A DNA stretch of 6,523 nt from Acetobacteraceae bacterium (GTDB taxonomy: Bacteria > Pseudomonadota > Alphaproteobacteria > Acetobacterales > Acetobacteraceae). The stretch covers positions 1-6,523 of the forward strand of contig CANHTE010000078.1 of assembly GCA_947462945.1 (NCBI GenBank), in the 5' to 3' direction. This document shows positions 1-6,424 of the stretch, in pieces (position 1 is the first letter of the stretch; every line of letters starts with the position of its first letter). Below the pieces are notes generated by a model. That model had not been told where the DNA came from and ran no database searches. It saw nothing but the letters and a program-made list of their open reading frames with translations. Both the position numbers and the translations under genes were made by a program.

Positions 1-640
1 ATTCCAACCCCGCCTGCCGCAGGGCCGCGAGCCAGCCCGTGAGATCAGGCGCGACCGGGCAACGCCAGCAGTGCTTGAATTCCGCCAGCCGTGCGGCGGC
101 TTCGGGCGGCAGGCCAGGCTCCGGCATGTCGTCCACCACCAGCAGATACCCACCCGGAGCGAGACAGGCGGCAAGGCCCTGGAGCGTGGCCGCCGGGTCC
201 GCCGAATGGATCAGGCTTTCAATTCCGTAGATGAGATCAAACGGACCAGGGGGCGGCGTGTCATAGGAGCGCACGACAATCCGCGCGCGATCGGCCTGCC
301 CCGCCATCGCGAGGGCCGCATTGCCGCGGGATGCCTGCTCGGGCGAGAGCGTCAGCCCGGTCCAGTCGCCGCCGACCTCCGGCGCCAGGTCCAGCAGGGT
401 GGCGCCATAGCCGCAGCCCGCATCCAGCACGCGCGGCGCCTGCGGCAGGGAGAGCCCCGCCAGCATCAGCCGATGGATGACCAGTGGTGAAGGCGTACCG
501 CCGTCAGGATCAGCCAGGGCGCGGTGAACCGGATGCACCGCCTCCCCCGCCGCGCGCCGCTCGCGGTAAATGGACAAGCCGTCCAGCCATCTGTAGTAGC
601 GCTGCACGCGCCGGGCCTGGCGTTGAGAGGCTGAGGACAT
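1..640 (-). CDS. SAM-dependent class I methyltransferase, 3' end cut off by the window
   Basis: Read on the minus strand from ATG at 640-638, the frame stays open to the window edge, giving 213 residues without the C-terminus. Residues 71-79 read VLDAGCGYG, the glycine-rich SAM-binding motif I of Rossmann-fold methyltransferases. GLTLSPEQ (95-102) follows at the end of the second strand, as in the sterol/tocopherol/cyclopropane-synthase-like group. FDLIYGIESLIHS (134-146) matches the motif II region with its E-S-x-x-H pattern, and APGGYLLVVDDM (161-172) matches motif III. It should transfer a methyl group from SAM to a small molecule or lipid in the cytoplasm; the acceptor cannot be read from the sequence. 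The start is uncertain: no clear Shine-Dalgarno precedes 640, and an in-frame ATG at 697-695 would add 19 residues before an in-frame TGA. The gene is divergent from the secretion operon and 1.15 kb away, so a functional link is unproven. Confidence 0.88.
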   Translation of the reverse strand, partial: MSSASQRQARRVQRYYRWLDGLSIYRERRAAGEAVHPVHRALADPDGGTPSPLVIHRLMLAGLSLPQAPRVLDAGCGYGATLLDLAPEVGGDWTGLTLSPEQASRGNAALAMAGQADRARIVVRSYDTPPPGPFDLIYGIESLIHSADPAATLQGLAACLAPGGYLLVVDDMPEPGLPPEAAARLAEFKHCWRCPVAPDLTGWLAALRQAGLE

Positions 641-848
641 GGCGCTGTTTAGGCCATGGGGGCCGCTTGGGAAATCTCCCCGCCGCGCCCCGGCCATCGC
701 AAAACATCAACGCGATTCAGGGCTCGTAAATACAGTTCATGGAATGTTGTTGCCGCGGCGGCCGCGTGCATCCGGGGGGCCCATGGGTACTCTGGAGCCT
801 CCGTACCGCGATTTTCCAACTTCCGCTGTCAGAAAAGGATTTTCCGAC
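641..848. other. Intergenic region upstream of the methyltransferase gene
   Basis: No gene is recognised here. The stretch should contain the methyltransferase promoter, read leftward, but I see no convincing -35/-10 pair. It contains two related copies of GATTTTCC followed by AC after one variable base (810-820 and 838-848). The second copy overlaps a small inverted repeat, GAAAA (832-836) and TTTTC (840-844). Reading frames crossing this part use mixed third positions and look non-coding. Confidence 0.5.
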
Positions 849-1208
849 ATGCCGCTCCCCACCGCCGCGTGGAATTCGGCCATGGATTGCGCGCCGACCC
901 AGGAAGGGGCGCTATCTCTTCCGTCGCTTTTCGCTTCTGGCGGGGCCGGTGGAGCCCCGCATTTCTTCTTCGCGATGAACGCGATGGAGCCTGGGGAAGG
1001 ACTCCTGGCCGGCGAGGCGCCGGGCTTGGTGCATGACCCGCAGGATTCGGTCCGGCATGAGTTGAACCTTGCGGCCTTGCTCGCTTGCCTCCTGGCCGAT
1101 CAGGCCGCCCGGAACGTCCAACCAAGGGGAGATATTCTGCAATCACAGGCCGCAGCCGAGGTTCCCACCCCGCATCCGGAGATCGTGTCGGCCTGGCATC
1201 TGATCTAG
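849..1208 (+). CDS. Candidate small ORF, 119 aa, hypothetical (weak)
   Basis: An ATG at 849 is preceded by AAGGA at 835-839 with a 9-base spacer, a good ribosome binding site, and opens a 119-codon frame ending in TAG at 1206-1208. The predicted product starts MPLPTAAWNS, has a Gly/Ala-rich stretch near residues 30-36 followed by an FFF run, and has a Leu/Ala-rich stretch (HELNLAALLACLLADQAA) at about residues 69-86. It ends in VSAWHLI. I recognise no family, signal peptide or metal-binding repeat. Third positions are G/C-rich in the second half but mixed in the first. An overlapping frame on the other strand (1142-912) looks about equally coding-like, which weakens both. The stop codon falls at the first base of the palindromic repeat. 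It may be a real short gene, a decayed gene or a chance frame; I lean slightly to chance. Confidence 0.25.
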   Translation: MPLPTAAWNSAMDCAPTQEGALSLPSLFASGGAGGAPHFFFAMNAMEPGEGLLAGEAPGLVHDPQDSVRHELNLAALLACLLADQAARNVQPRGDILQSQAAAEVPTPHPEIVSAWHLI

Positions 1209-1309
1209 AGCATGTTCCGTTCGCAAGGGCTCACTTCACAAGCTCTATCCCATTGTTTTTTCGAGTATATTTATCCGATCAAACGGTTCCGTTGGATCGG
1301 ATGATGCTC
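1208..1309. repeat. Palindromic intergenic repeat element, about 100 bp
   Basis: The element is bounded by imperfect inverted ends: GAGCATGTTCCG at 1208-1219 and CGGATGATGCTC at 1298-1309, which match at 10 of 12 positions when one is reverse-complemented. Inside its right end is a near-perfect hairpin at 1273-1302. The left part carries a T-rich stretch (TTGTTTTTTCG, 1253-1263). Elements with GAGCAT...ATGCTC ends around a TCCGATCAAACGG-type palindrome are, from my general knowledge, scattered through intergenic regions of many alphaproteobacteria. That this one is dispersed in its own genome is inference. It encodes nothing recognisable and has no transposase; it may be a non-autonomous mobile element or a transcript-processing or terminator module. 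Confidence 0.6.
1273..1302. terminator. Near-perfect hairpin inside the palindromic repeat
   Basis: The outer arms ATCCGATC (1273-1280) and GATCGGAT (1295-1302) pair perfectly. A single A/G mismatch (1281 with 1294) follows, then inner arms AACGG (1282-1286) and CCGTT (1289-1293) around TT. The structure is symmetric about 1287.5, so it forms in transcripts from either strand. No T-run follows on either side, so it is not a canonical intrinsic terminator. It could still stop, stabilise or process transcripts from the candidate ORF at 849-1208. The structure is certain; the role is not. Confidence 0.35.
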
Positions 1310-1795
1310 AAGCGCGACGGCGTGATCAAGCCTGGAGCAGCGACAGGACGGCTTAGCAAGCGGCCGGGCCTGGCAGGGAATGCAGGAACCTGCCTGCCTG
1401 ACGCGCCATGCAGGTGGGCAAGCATGGACCGATGAGTGAGACGGCAGCATGCATGGGCGCTACCGTGCCAGTAACCGCCTTGCCCCCCCTGAACATGCCC
1501 TCACCGACCAAGCAGCGCCGCCTTGCCTGCCATGCGCCAAACCAAAGAAAATCATCTACGATGCGGGAGACTTTAATCTTGGAATAAGGGTATGGCATTA
1601 CATCTCGGCCCGAGGCTGGGTGTCATGCAGGGCTGAGCAGGCAAAAGCGCATGGCGCCGCCCGGTGGGTTGTGGCTTATGGTCCAGCTTCCTTCAGGGGG
1701 GCCGGCAACGTCCCGCCCGGTGCCCATGGATGGCGTGAAGCAGCTGGGCTTGCGGACCCACGATTCCACAACAGGTGGAAAAGGATGCGAGAGTA
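1310..1795. other. Leader/promoter region of the type I secretion operon
   Basis: No credible gene is seen. Frames crossing it have no recognisable domains, including an N-terminal extension of the ABC gene back to ATG 1651. GGCAGG (1372-1377) and the GCAGG/CCTGC pair (1382-1386, 1389-1393) can form a small stem-loop. CCGCCTTGCC occurs twice in direct orientation (1475-1484 and 1518-1527). The base composition becomes markedly more AT-rich at about 1541-1603, where TTTAAT (1572-1577) resembles a -10 box, though no matching -35 lies at the right distance. CTCGG/CCGAG (1604-1608, 1610-1614) is a small palindrome just beyond. The operon promoter is most likely in this AT-richer pocket, leaving a long 5' leader of roughly 200 bases; this is inference. 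Confidence 0.4.
1781..1793 (+). promoter_or_regulatory. Ribosome binding site before the 15-codon leader ORF
   Basis: AAGGA at 1781-1785 lies 10 bases before the ATG at 1796, and a second purine run, GAGAG, ends at 1793. It is the strongest Shine-Dalgarno-like sequence near the beginning of the operon. The ABC start at 1840 itself has only a GGGCGG (1825-1830), 9 bases away. This difference is what suggests that ribosomes load upstream and reach the ABC gene by coupling. Confidence 0.4.
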
Positions 1796-1843
1796 ATGCT
1801 TGGTACCCACATCTGCCGCCACCTGGGCGGCCCAGTGCGATGA
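1796..1843 (+). CDS. Candidate 15-codon leader peptide, coupled to the ABC transporter gene
   Basis: ATG at 1796 opens a 15-codon frame, MLGTHICRHLGGPVR, whose TGA stop (1841-1843) overlaps the ABC transporter's ATG (1840-1842) in an ATGA arrangement. It has a better ribosome binding site than the gene it overlaps. Known uses of such short ORFs include translational coupling, where ribosomes terminating on the leader reinitiate on the next gene. The peptide has no run of one amino acid that would suggest an attenuation leader, and its own sequence may not matter. A 15-codon frame can occur by chance, and nothing here shows that it is translated; the case rests on the combination of binding site and exact overlap. 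Confidence 0.35.
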   Translation: MLGTHICRHLGGPVR

Positions 1844-3576
1844 GTGGATCGAACGCCGCGCGCGGCCAACAACCGCTCAGCGAAACGCCGCTTGGCAAGG
1901 CCCTGGCGGTTTGCCGGCGGCAATTCTGGCTGGTGGGCGCCTTCTCCGGCGTCGTGAACCTGCTCCAGCTCACCGTCTCCATCTACATGATGCAGGTCTT
2001 TGACCGCGTGCTCGCCACGCGCAACACGGACACGCTGCTGTATCTGACGCTGGTGGCCATCTTCGCGCTGACCATCCTGGCCATGCTGGAAGCCGTGCGC
2101 AGCGTCATCATGCAGCGCATCGCCAGCTGGGTGGAGCAGCGCGTGGCGCCGGAAAGCTTCACGCGCGCGGTGGAAGGCCAGTTGCGCGGGGGCAATTACC
2201 GCATGGAAGCGCTACGGGACCTCGGCCTGTGCCGGGGCTTCCTGGGCTCGCCCGGCATGCTGGCCCTGTTCGATCTGCCCTGGGTGCCGGTCTATATCGC
2301 GCTGGTCTTCCTGCTGCACCCAATGCTGGGCTGGCTGGCCCTGGGCGGGGCGCTGGTGCTCTTTGCGCTGACCATCACCAATGAGGCCGTGACCTCCAAA
2401 GCGCTGCAAGCCGCCGGCATCGCCTCCATGCAGGGCCATCGCCGTGCCGAGGCCATCGCCCGCAATGCCGAGGTGATCGACAGCATGGGCATGATGCCTG
2501 CGGTGCTGCAGCGCTGGCGTGGCGCCTTCAGCAGCGCGCAGGCCCCGCAGGAACAGGCGGCGGACCGTGCCGCCATCATCCTGGCGCTGATCAAGTTTTT
2601 CCGCCTTACCATCCAGCTCGCCGTGCTTGGTCTGGGTGCCTGGCTGGTGCTGCAACAGGAATTGACCGCGGGCGCTTCCATCGCCGCATCCATCGTCATG
2701 GGCCGCGCGCTGGCGCCGGTCGAGCAGGTGGTGGGTTCGTGGAAGCAGCTGGTCCAGGCGCGTTCGGCGCTGCGTCGCCTGCGGGTTTTCCTCACCATGC
2801 CCCGGCTGCGGCCGGTCGGCATGCCGCTGCCCGCGCCGCAAGGTTCACTCTCGGTCGAGCGGGTGAGCTACAATTTCCCGGGGCAGAATGTCTCGATGAT
2901 CAAGGGCGTCAGCTTCGCCGTGCCGCCGGGTGAGAGCCTGGCCATCATCGGGCCCTCTGCTGCCGGCAAGACCACCCTGATCCGCATGCTGATCGGCACC
3001 TTGCCGGCCACGGCCGGGCATGTGCGCCTGGATGGCGCCGATGTCTTCCTGTGGCAGCGCGAGGATTTTGGCCGCTATCTGGGCTACCTGCCGCAAGATG
3101 TGGAATTATTCGAAGGCACGGTCTTCGAGAATATCGCCCGGCTTTCCGAGGCCGAGCCCGAGGCGGTGTTTGAGGCTGCAAAGCTCGCCGGTTGCCATGA
3201 AATGATCCTGCGCCTGCCCGCCGGCTATGAGACCGAGATCGGCGATGGTGGCGCCCATCTCTCGGGCGGGCAGCGGCAATTGGTGGGCCTGGCCCGCGCG
3301 CTTTTCGGCTCGCCCAAGCTCGTTGTGCTGGATGAACCCAACAGCAACCTGGATGGCGACAGCGAAGCCGGGCTGGCCCGTGCCCTGCAAAAGTTGAAGG
3401 CGCGTGGCGTCACCGTCGTGCTCGTCTCCCATCGGCCGGCTTTGGTGCAGGAGGTGGACAAGGTGCTGGTCATGAAGGACGGCGCGGCCGAGCTGTTCGG
3501 CCCCCGCGCCGATGTGCTGAAGCGCCTGGCCGGGCCGCCACGCCCGGTGCAGCTGGCCTCTTCGGCGGGTGGTTGA
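1840..3576 (+). CDS. Type I secretion ABC transporter (permease/ATPase), PrtD-like
   Basis: This 578-residue inner-membrane protein has one membrane domain and one ATPase domain and would work as a dimer, using ATP to drive an unfolded protein from the cytoplasm into the HlyD/TolC conduit. Residues 1-320 hold the hydrophobic helices, clearest near 30-50, 65-85, 142-183 and 245-272. The C-terminal ATPase shows Walker A GPSAAGKTT (371-379), Q-loop YLPQD (417-421), signature LSGGQ (474-478), Walker B LVVLDEP (494-500, catalytic E499), D-loop NSNLD (501-505) and switch H531. GPSAAGKTT and LDEPNSNLD are typical of the PrtD/AprD group rather than of HlyB. No C39 peptidase or C39-like domain precedes the membrane domain, and the length fits PrtD. 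ATG 1840 is chosen because family similarity begins just after it; ATG 1651 would add 63 proline- and glycine-rich residues with no family resemblance. The HlyD partner follows one base after the stop. Confidence 0.95.
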   Translation: MSGSNAARGQQPLSETPLGKALAVCRRQFWLVGAFSGVVNLLQLTVSIYMMQVFDRVLATRNTDTLLYLTLVAIFALTILAMLEAVRSVIMQRIASWVEQRVAPESFTRAVEGQLRGGNYRMEALRDLGLCRGFLGSPGMLALFDLPWVPVYIALVFLLHPMLGWLALGGALVLFALTITNEAVTSKALQAAGIASMQGHRRAEAIARNAEVIDSMGMMPAVLQRWRGAFSSAQAPQEQAADRAAIILALIKFFRLTIQLAVLGLGAWLVLQQELTAGASIAASIVMGRALAPVEQVVGSWKQLVQARSALRRLRVFLTMPRLRPVGMPLPAPQGSLSVERVSYNFPGQNVSMIKGVSFAVPPGESLAIIGPSAAGKTTLIRMLIGTLPATAGHVRLDGADVFLWQREDFGRYLGYLPQDVELFEGTVFENIARLSEAEPEAVFEAAKLAGCHEMILRLPAGYETEIGDGGAHLSGGQRQLVGLARALFGSPKLVVLDEPNSNLDGDSEAGLARALQKLKARGVTVVLVSHRPALVQEVDKVLVMKDGAAELFGPRADVLKRLAGPPRPVQLASSAGG

Positions 3577-3577
3577 G

Positions 3578-4939
3578 ATGCTCGACACGACACAGGTTGT
3601 GCCGCCGCTGCGCCCATCCCCGGCCAAGCCGCCCACCCCCCCGGTGATTGAGCTCGAAGCCCCACGCACCCGCGGTGTCGTGCTGTTCGGCATGTTGATC
3701 ATGTTCGGCTTTTTCGGCGGCTTCATGGCCTGGGCCATGCTGGCCCCCCTTTCTGAGGCCGCCATTGCGTCCGGCATGATCAAGGTGGAGGGCACCCGTC
3801 GCACGCTCCAGCACCTCGAGGGCGGCATGGTGCGCGAAATCCTCGTGCGGGATGGCGACCAGGTGCGCGAGGGCCAGGTGCTGATGCGCCTGGATGACGT
3901 GCAATCCGGCTCCACCCTGGCGGGGCTCGTGGCCCAGCGCGATGCCTTCATGGCGCAGCAGGCGCGCCTGACCGCCGAAATCGCCCGCAACGAGAATGTG
4001 GCATTCCCGCCGGACCTCCTCGCCTCGCGTGAGGCCCGGGCGGTTGAGGCCATTTCTGGCCAGCGCGCCCTGTTCCTGGCGCGCCAGGCCAGCCTGACCA
4101 GCCAGCTTTCCGTCCTGGCCAATCGGCGTGAGCAGGCGGTCGGCACTATCGCCTCCGCCCAGGGGCAGATCGAGGCCGCCCGCCGGCAATTGGCGCTGCT
4201 GGTCGAGGAAGAGGCCATGCGCCGCGGCCTCGTGCGCCAGGGCCTGGCCCGCCTGCCGGAACTGCTTGCCCTGCAACGCCAATTGGCCGCGACGGAGGGG
4301 CTGATCGCCGACCTCACCGGCCAGATTCGCCGTGCCAATGCCGCCGTGGAGGAGGCAGAGAGCCAGACCCGCCAGGCCGTGGACCAGCGCCTGCAGGAAG
4401 TCGGCACGGAACTGCGCGAGGTGGTGGCCCGTATTTCCGAAGTGGAGGAGCGCCTGCGCGCCGCCGCTGATATCTCCACCCGGCGTGATATCGTGGCGCC
4501 GGAAGATGGCACCATCGTCAATCTGCGCGTCTTCAACCTCGGCGCCGTGCTGCGCCCCGGGGACCCGGCGATGGAGCTGGTGCCGGTGCGGGACCGGCTG
4601 ATCGCCGAGGTGCAGGTGCAGCCCATGGATATTGACGTGGTCTTCACCGGATTGCCGGCCGAGATTCGCCTGCCCGCCTTCAAGCAGCGCCTCGTGCCCT
4701 TCCTGCATGGCGAGGTCAGCTTCGTGGCGCCCGACATCACGATCGATCCGCAGACCCGCTCCAGCCATTACCGCGCGCATATCCGGATTGACGCCGAACA
4801 GCTGGCCCGCCTGCCTGCCGTCTTCCTCACCCCCGGCATGCCGGTGGAGGCGCATGTGCAGCTCGGCTCCCGCACCTTTTGGCGGTATATCACGCAGCCC
4901 GTGGTGGATAGCTTCCATCGGGCCTTCCAGGAGCCGTGA
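3578..4939 (+). CDS. Type I secretion membrane fusion protein, HlyD/PrtE family
   Basis: This 453-residue periplasmic adaptor would link the ABC transporter to an outer-membrane channel. A proline-rich cytoplasmic tail (1-30) precedes one membrane anchor at about 33-55. The first lipoyl-like half is at about 68-108, including LQHLEGGMVREILVRDGD (77-94), a hallmark of the family. A long Ala/Gln/Arg/Glu-rich alpha-helical coiled-coil hairpin covers about 112-298. The second lipoyl half starts at RDIVAPEDGTI (303-313) and runs into the beta-barrel region, with PAEIRLPAF (360-368). The protein ends in TFWRYITQPVVDSFHRAFQEP-like sequence (433-453), as in PrtE-type proteins, whose C-termini carry a similar arginine-rich stretch. 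ATG 3578 is one base after the ABC stop, with GGTGG about 6 bases before it; an in-frame GTG at 3569 would overlap the ABC gene by 8 bases. Tight spacing indicates one transcript and coupled synthesis. No tolC-like gene follows. Confidence 0.94.
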   Translation: MLDTTQVVPPLRPSPAKPPTPPVIELEAPRTRGVVLFGMLIMFGFFGGFMAWAMLAPLSEAAIASGMIKVEGTRRTLQHLEGGMVREILVRDGDQVREGQVLMRLDDVQSGSTLAGLVAQRDAFMAQQARLTAEIARNENVAFPPDLLASREARAVEAISGQRALFLARQASLTSQLSVLANRREQAVGTIASAQGQIEAARRQLALLVEEEAMRRGLVRQGLARLPELLALQRQLAATEGLIADLTGQIRRANAAVEEAESQTRQAVDQRLQEVGTELREVVARISEVEERLRAAADISTRRDIVAPEDGTIVNLRVFNLGAVLRPGDPAMELVPVRDRLIAEVQVQPMDIDVVFTGLPAEIRLPAFKQRLVPFLHGEVSFVAPDITIDPQTRSSHYRAHIRIDAEQLARLPAVFLTPGMPVEAHVQLGSRTFWRYITQPVVDSFHRAFQEP

Positions 4940-4989
4940 TCGGACGGCCCTGGTCAGAGTCCCCATGACCCCCCTGGGCACTTGCCGGA

Positions 4990-5025
4990 CCTATTGCCGG
5001 CAGGCTGAACCCGGCCGGCAATAGG
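4990..5025 (+). terminator. Perfect 12-bp hairpin after the secretion operon, probable terminator
   Basis: CCTATTGCCGGC (4990-5001) pairs perfectly with GCCGGCAATAGG (5014-5025) across a 12-base loop. It lies 51 bases after the HlyD stop, where an operon end is expected. No T-run follows (the next bases are CGGCGACGGGG), so it is either a U-less or Rho-assisted terminator or a 3'-end stabilising structure. Confidence 0.5.
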
Positions 5026-5059
5026 CGGCGACGGGGCGGGCGCATCGTCTCAATACCGC

Positions 5060-5065
5060 TATCAT
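5060..5065 (+). promoter_or_regulatory. Possible -10 box of an argG promoter
   Basis: TATCAT at 5060-5065 matches five of six bases of TATAAT and sits in the only AT-richer patch between the upstream hairpin and argG. No recognisable -35 hexamer is found 16-18 bases upstream, where the sequence is G/C only. If it is used, the transcript would start near 5071-5073, immediately at the base of the next hairpin. Low confidence. Confidence 0.22.
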
Positions 5066-5072
5066 CTTTGAA

Positions 5073-5095
5073 ACTCGGCCGGCTACCGGCCGAGT
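5073..5095 (+). promoter_or_regulatory. Perfect 10-bp hairpin in the argG leader
   Basis: ACTCGGCCGG (5073-5082) pairs perfectly with CCGGCCGAGT (5086-5095) around the three-base loop CTA. It lies 84 bases before the argG ATG. It could be a second terminator for the upstream operon, a stabilising structure at the 5' end of the argG mRNA, or a palindromic operator. No T-run follows on the plus strand; on the minus strand TTTC follows. The structure is clear and the role is open. Confidence 0.4.
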
Positions 5096-5114
5096 CCCAC
5101 CTTGCCCCATCCGT

Positions 5115-5141
5115 CATCCACTGGCATCCACTGGCATCCAC
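5115..5141 (+). repeat. Short tandem repeat, 10-base unit, 2.7 copies
   Basis: CATCCACTGG occurs at 5115-5124 and 5125-5134, followed by the partial copy CATCCAC at 5135-5141. It is in the untranslated leader between the hairpin and the argG ribosome binding site. Such a short array may vary by slippage or may be chance; no known operator is recognised. Confidence 0.6.
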
Positions 5142-5163
5142 ACCGGCAGAAATTCGTTCCGCG

Positions 5164-5169
5164 AGAAGG
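5164..5169 (+). promoter_or_regulatory. argG ribosome binding site
   Basis: AGAAGG, 9 bases before the ATG at 5179. It supports this start over an in-frame upstream TTG at 5068, which would add 37 residues with no resemblance to the family. Confidence 0.7.
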
Positions 5170-5178
5170 TTGCCTCCC

Positions 5179-6414
5179 ATGCGCGTCAAGGATGTCAAGA
5201 AAGTCGTGCTCGCCTATTCGGGCGGCCTCGATACCAGCGTGATCCTGAAGTGGCTCCAGACCACCTACAACTGCGAGGTCGTGACCTTCACGGCCGATCT
5301 CGGCCAGGGCGAGGAGTTGGGCCCGGCGCGGGACAAGGCGCTGCTGCTGGGCATCAAGCCGGAGAACATCTTCATCGACGACCTGCGCGAGACCTTCGTG
5401 CAGGATTTCGTCTTCCCGATGTTCCGCGCCAACGCGCTCTACGAAGGGCAGTACCTGCTGGGCACCTCCATCGCCCGCCCGCTCATCTCCCAGCGTCAGA
5501 TCGAGATCGCCGAGATGGTCGGCGCCGATGCCGTCGCCCATGGCGCGACCGGCAAGGGCAATGACCAGGTCCGCTTTGAGATCAGCTATTACGCGCTGAA
5601 GCCCGAGATCAAGATCATCGCCCCATGGCGCGAATGGGACCTGACCAGCCGCACCGCGCTGATTGCCTTCGCCGAGCAGCACCAGATCCCCATCGCGAAG
5701 GACAAGCGCGGCGAATCACCCTTCTCCGTTGATGCCAACCTGTTGCACAGCAGCAGCGAAGGGAAGATTCTCGAAGAACCCTGGGACGCGCCGGATGAGA
5801 TGGTCTGGCAGCGCACCCTCAGCCCGATGGATGCGCCCGATGTGGCGACCGAAATCACCATCGAGTTCAAGAATGGCGATCCCGTGGCCATCAATGGCGA
5901 GGCGATGAGCCCCGCCACGCTGCTGACGAAGCTCAACGCGCTCGGCAAGGCCAATGGCATCGGCCGGCTCGACCTGGTGGAGAACCGCTTTGTCGGCATG
6001 AAGTCCCGCGGCTGCTACGAGACGCCGGGCGGCACCATCCTCTGGCAGGCCCACCGCGCGATCGAGAGCATCACGCTCGACCGTGAGGCCGCGCATCTGA
6101 AGGATTCCCTCATGCCCCGCTATGCGGAGTGCATCTATAACGGCTTCTGGTTCAGCCCGGAGCGGCGCATGTTGCAGGCGCTGATTGATACCTCGCAGGC
6201 CTCGGTCGAGGGCACGGTGCGGATGAAGCTCTATAAGGGCAATGTCATCGTCACCGGCCGGCAATCACCGCACAGCCTTTACTCGATGAAGCATGTGACC
6301 TTCGAGGATGACCAGGGCGCCTATGATCAGTTCGACGCGCAGGGCTTCATCAAGTTGAACGCTCTGCGCCTGCGCCTGGGCGCCATGGCGGGCCGCAAGG
6401 GCGGCGCGCTCTGA
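5179..6414 (+). CDS. argG: Argininosuccinate synthase
   Basis: This 411-residue cytoplasmic enzyme joins citrulline and aspartate, using ATP (released as AMP and pyrophosphate), to make argininosuccinate, the penultimate step of arginine biosynthesis. The length matches the usual form of about 400 residues. The N-type ATP pyrophosphatase loop AYSGGLDTS is at 12-20, right after the first strand (KKVVL). The citrulline/aspartate-binding segment [14 protein letters not shown] is at 121-134. [13 protein letters not shown] is at 183-195 and [14 protein letters not shown] at 272-285, both highly conserved in the family. The C-terminal part (about 290-400) includes [10 protein letters not shown] (320-329) and the dimerisation region. 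No frame damage or unusual codon use is seen. argG has its own ribosome binding site 240 bases after the secretion operon, with hairpins between, so it is probably an independent transcript. Confidence 0.98.
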   Translation: MRVKDVKKVVLAYSGGLDTSVILKWLQTTYNCEVVTFTADLGQGEELGPARDKALLLGIKPENIFIDDLRETFVQDFVFPMFRANALYEGQYLLGTSIARPLISQRQIEIAEMVGADAVAHGATGKGNDQVRFEISYYALKPEIKIIAPWREWDLTSRTALIAFAEQHQIPIAKDKRGESPFSVDANLLHSSSEGKILEEPWDAPDEMVWQRTLSPMDAPDVATEITIEFKNGDPVAINGEAMSPATLLTKLNALGKANGIGRLDLVENRFVGMKSRGCYETPGGTILWQAHRAIESITLDREAAHLKDSLMPRYAECIYNGFWFSPERRMLQALIDTSQASVEGTVRMKLYKGNVIVTGRQSPHSLYSMKHVTFEDDQGAYDQFDAQGFIKLNALRLRLGAMAGRKGGAL

Positions 6415-6424
6415 ACTGACCGCT

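Noticed and set aside
71..729. Plus-strand frames across 71-490, 484-729 and others
   Set aside because: They are shadows of the minus-strand methyltransferase, whose SAM-binding motifs are unmistakable.
912..1142. Minus-strand 76-codon frame starting at TTG 1142
   Set aside because: Its codon use is fairly coding-like, but it begins at a TTG immediately after a stop, has no recognised domain and overlaps the candidate plus-strand ORF. It could be a gene remnant, but there is not enough to call it.
1353..1598. Minus-strand 81-codon frame ending at 1353
   Set aside because: No ribosome binding site, no recognisable domain and mixed third positions; probably chance.
1651..1839. 63-codon N-terminal extension of the ABC transporter from ATG 1651
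   Set aside because: The extra residues are Pro/Gly-rich without family resemblance, and no good ribosome binding site precedes 1651. PrtD-type proteins normally begin close to the residues following ATG 1840.
3106..4981. Very long open frames on the minus strand (4740-3106 and 4981-3470, over 500 codons each)
   Set aside because: They lie antisense to the clear ABC and HlyD genes, have low-complexity Arg/Ser/Ala- or His/Gln/Gly-rich products with no domain, and are typical shadows of GC-rich coding sequence.
5068..5178. Extension of argG to an upstream TTG at 5068
   Set aside because: The added residues do not resemble argininosuccinate synthase. The ATG at 5179 has a good binding site and gives the usual family N-terminus.
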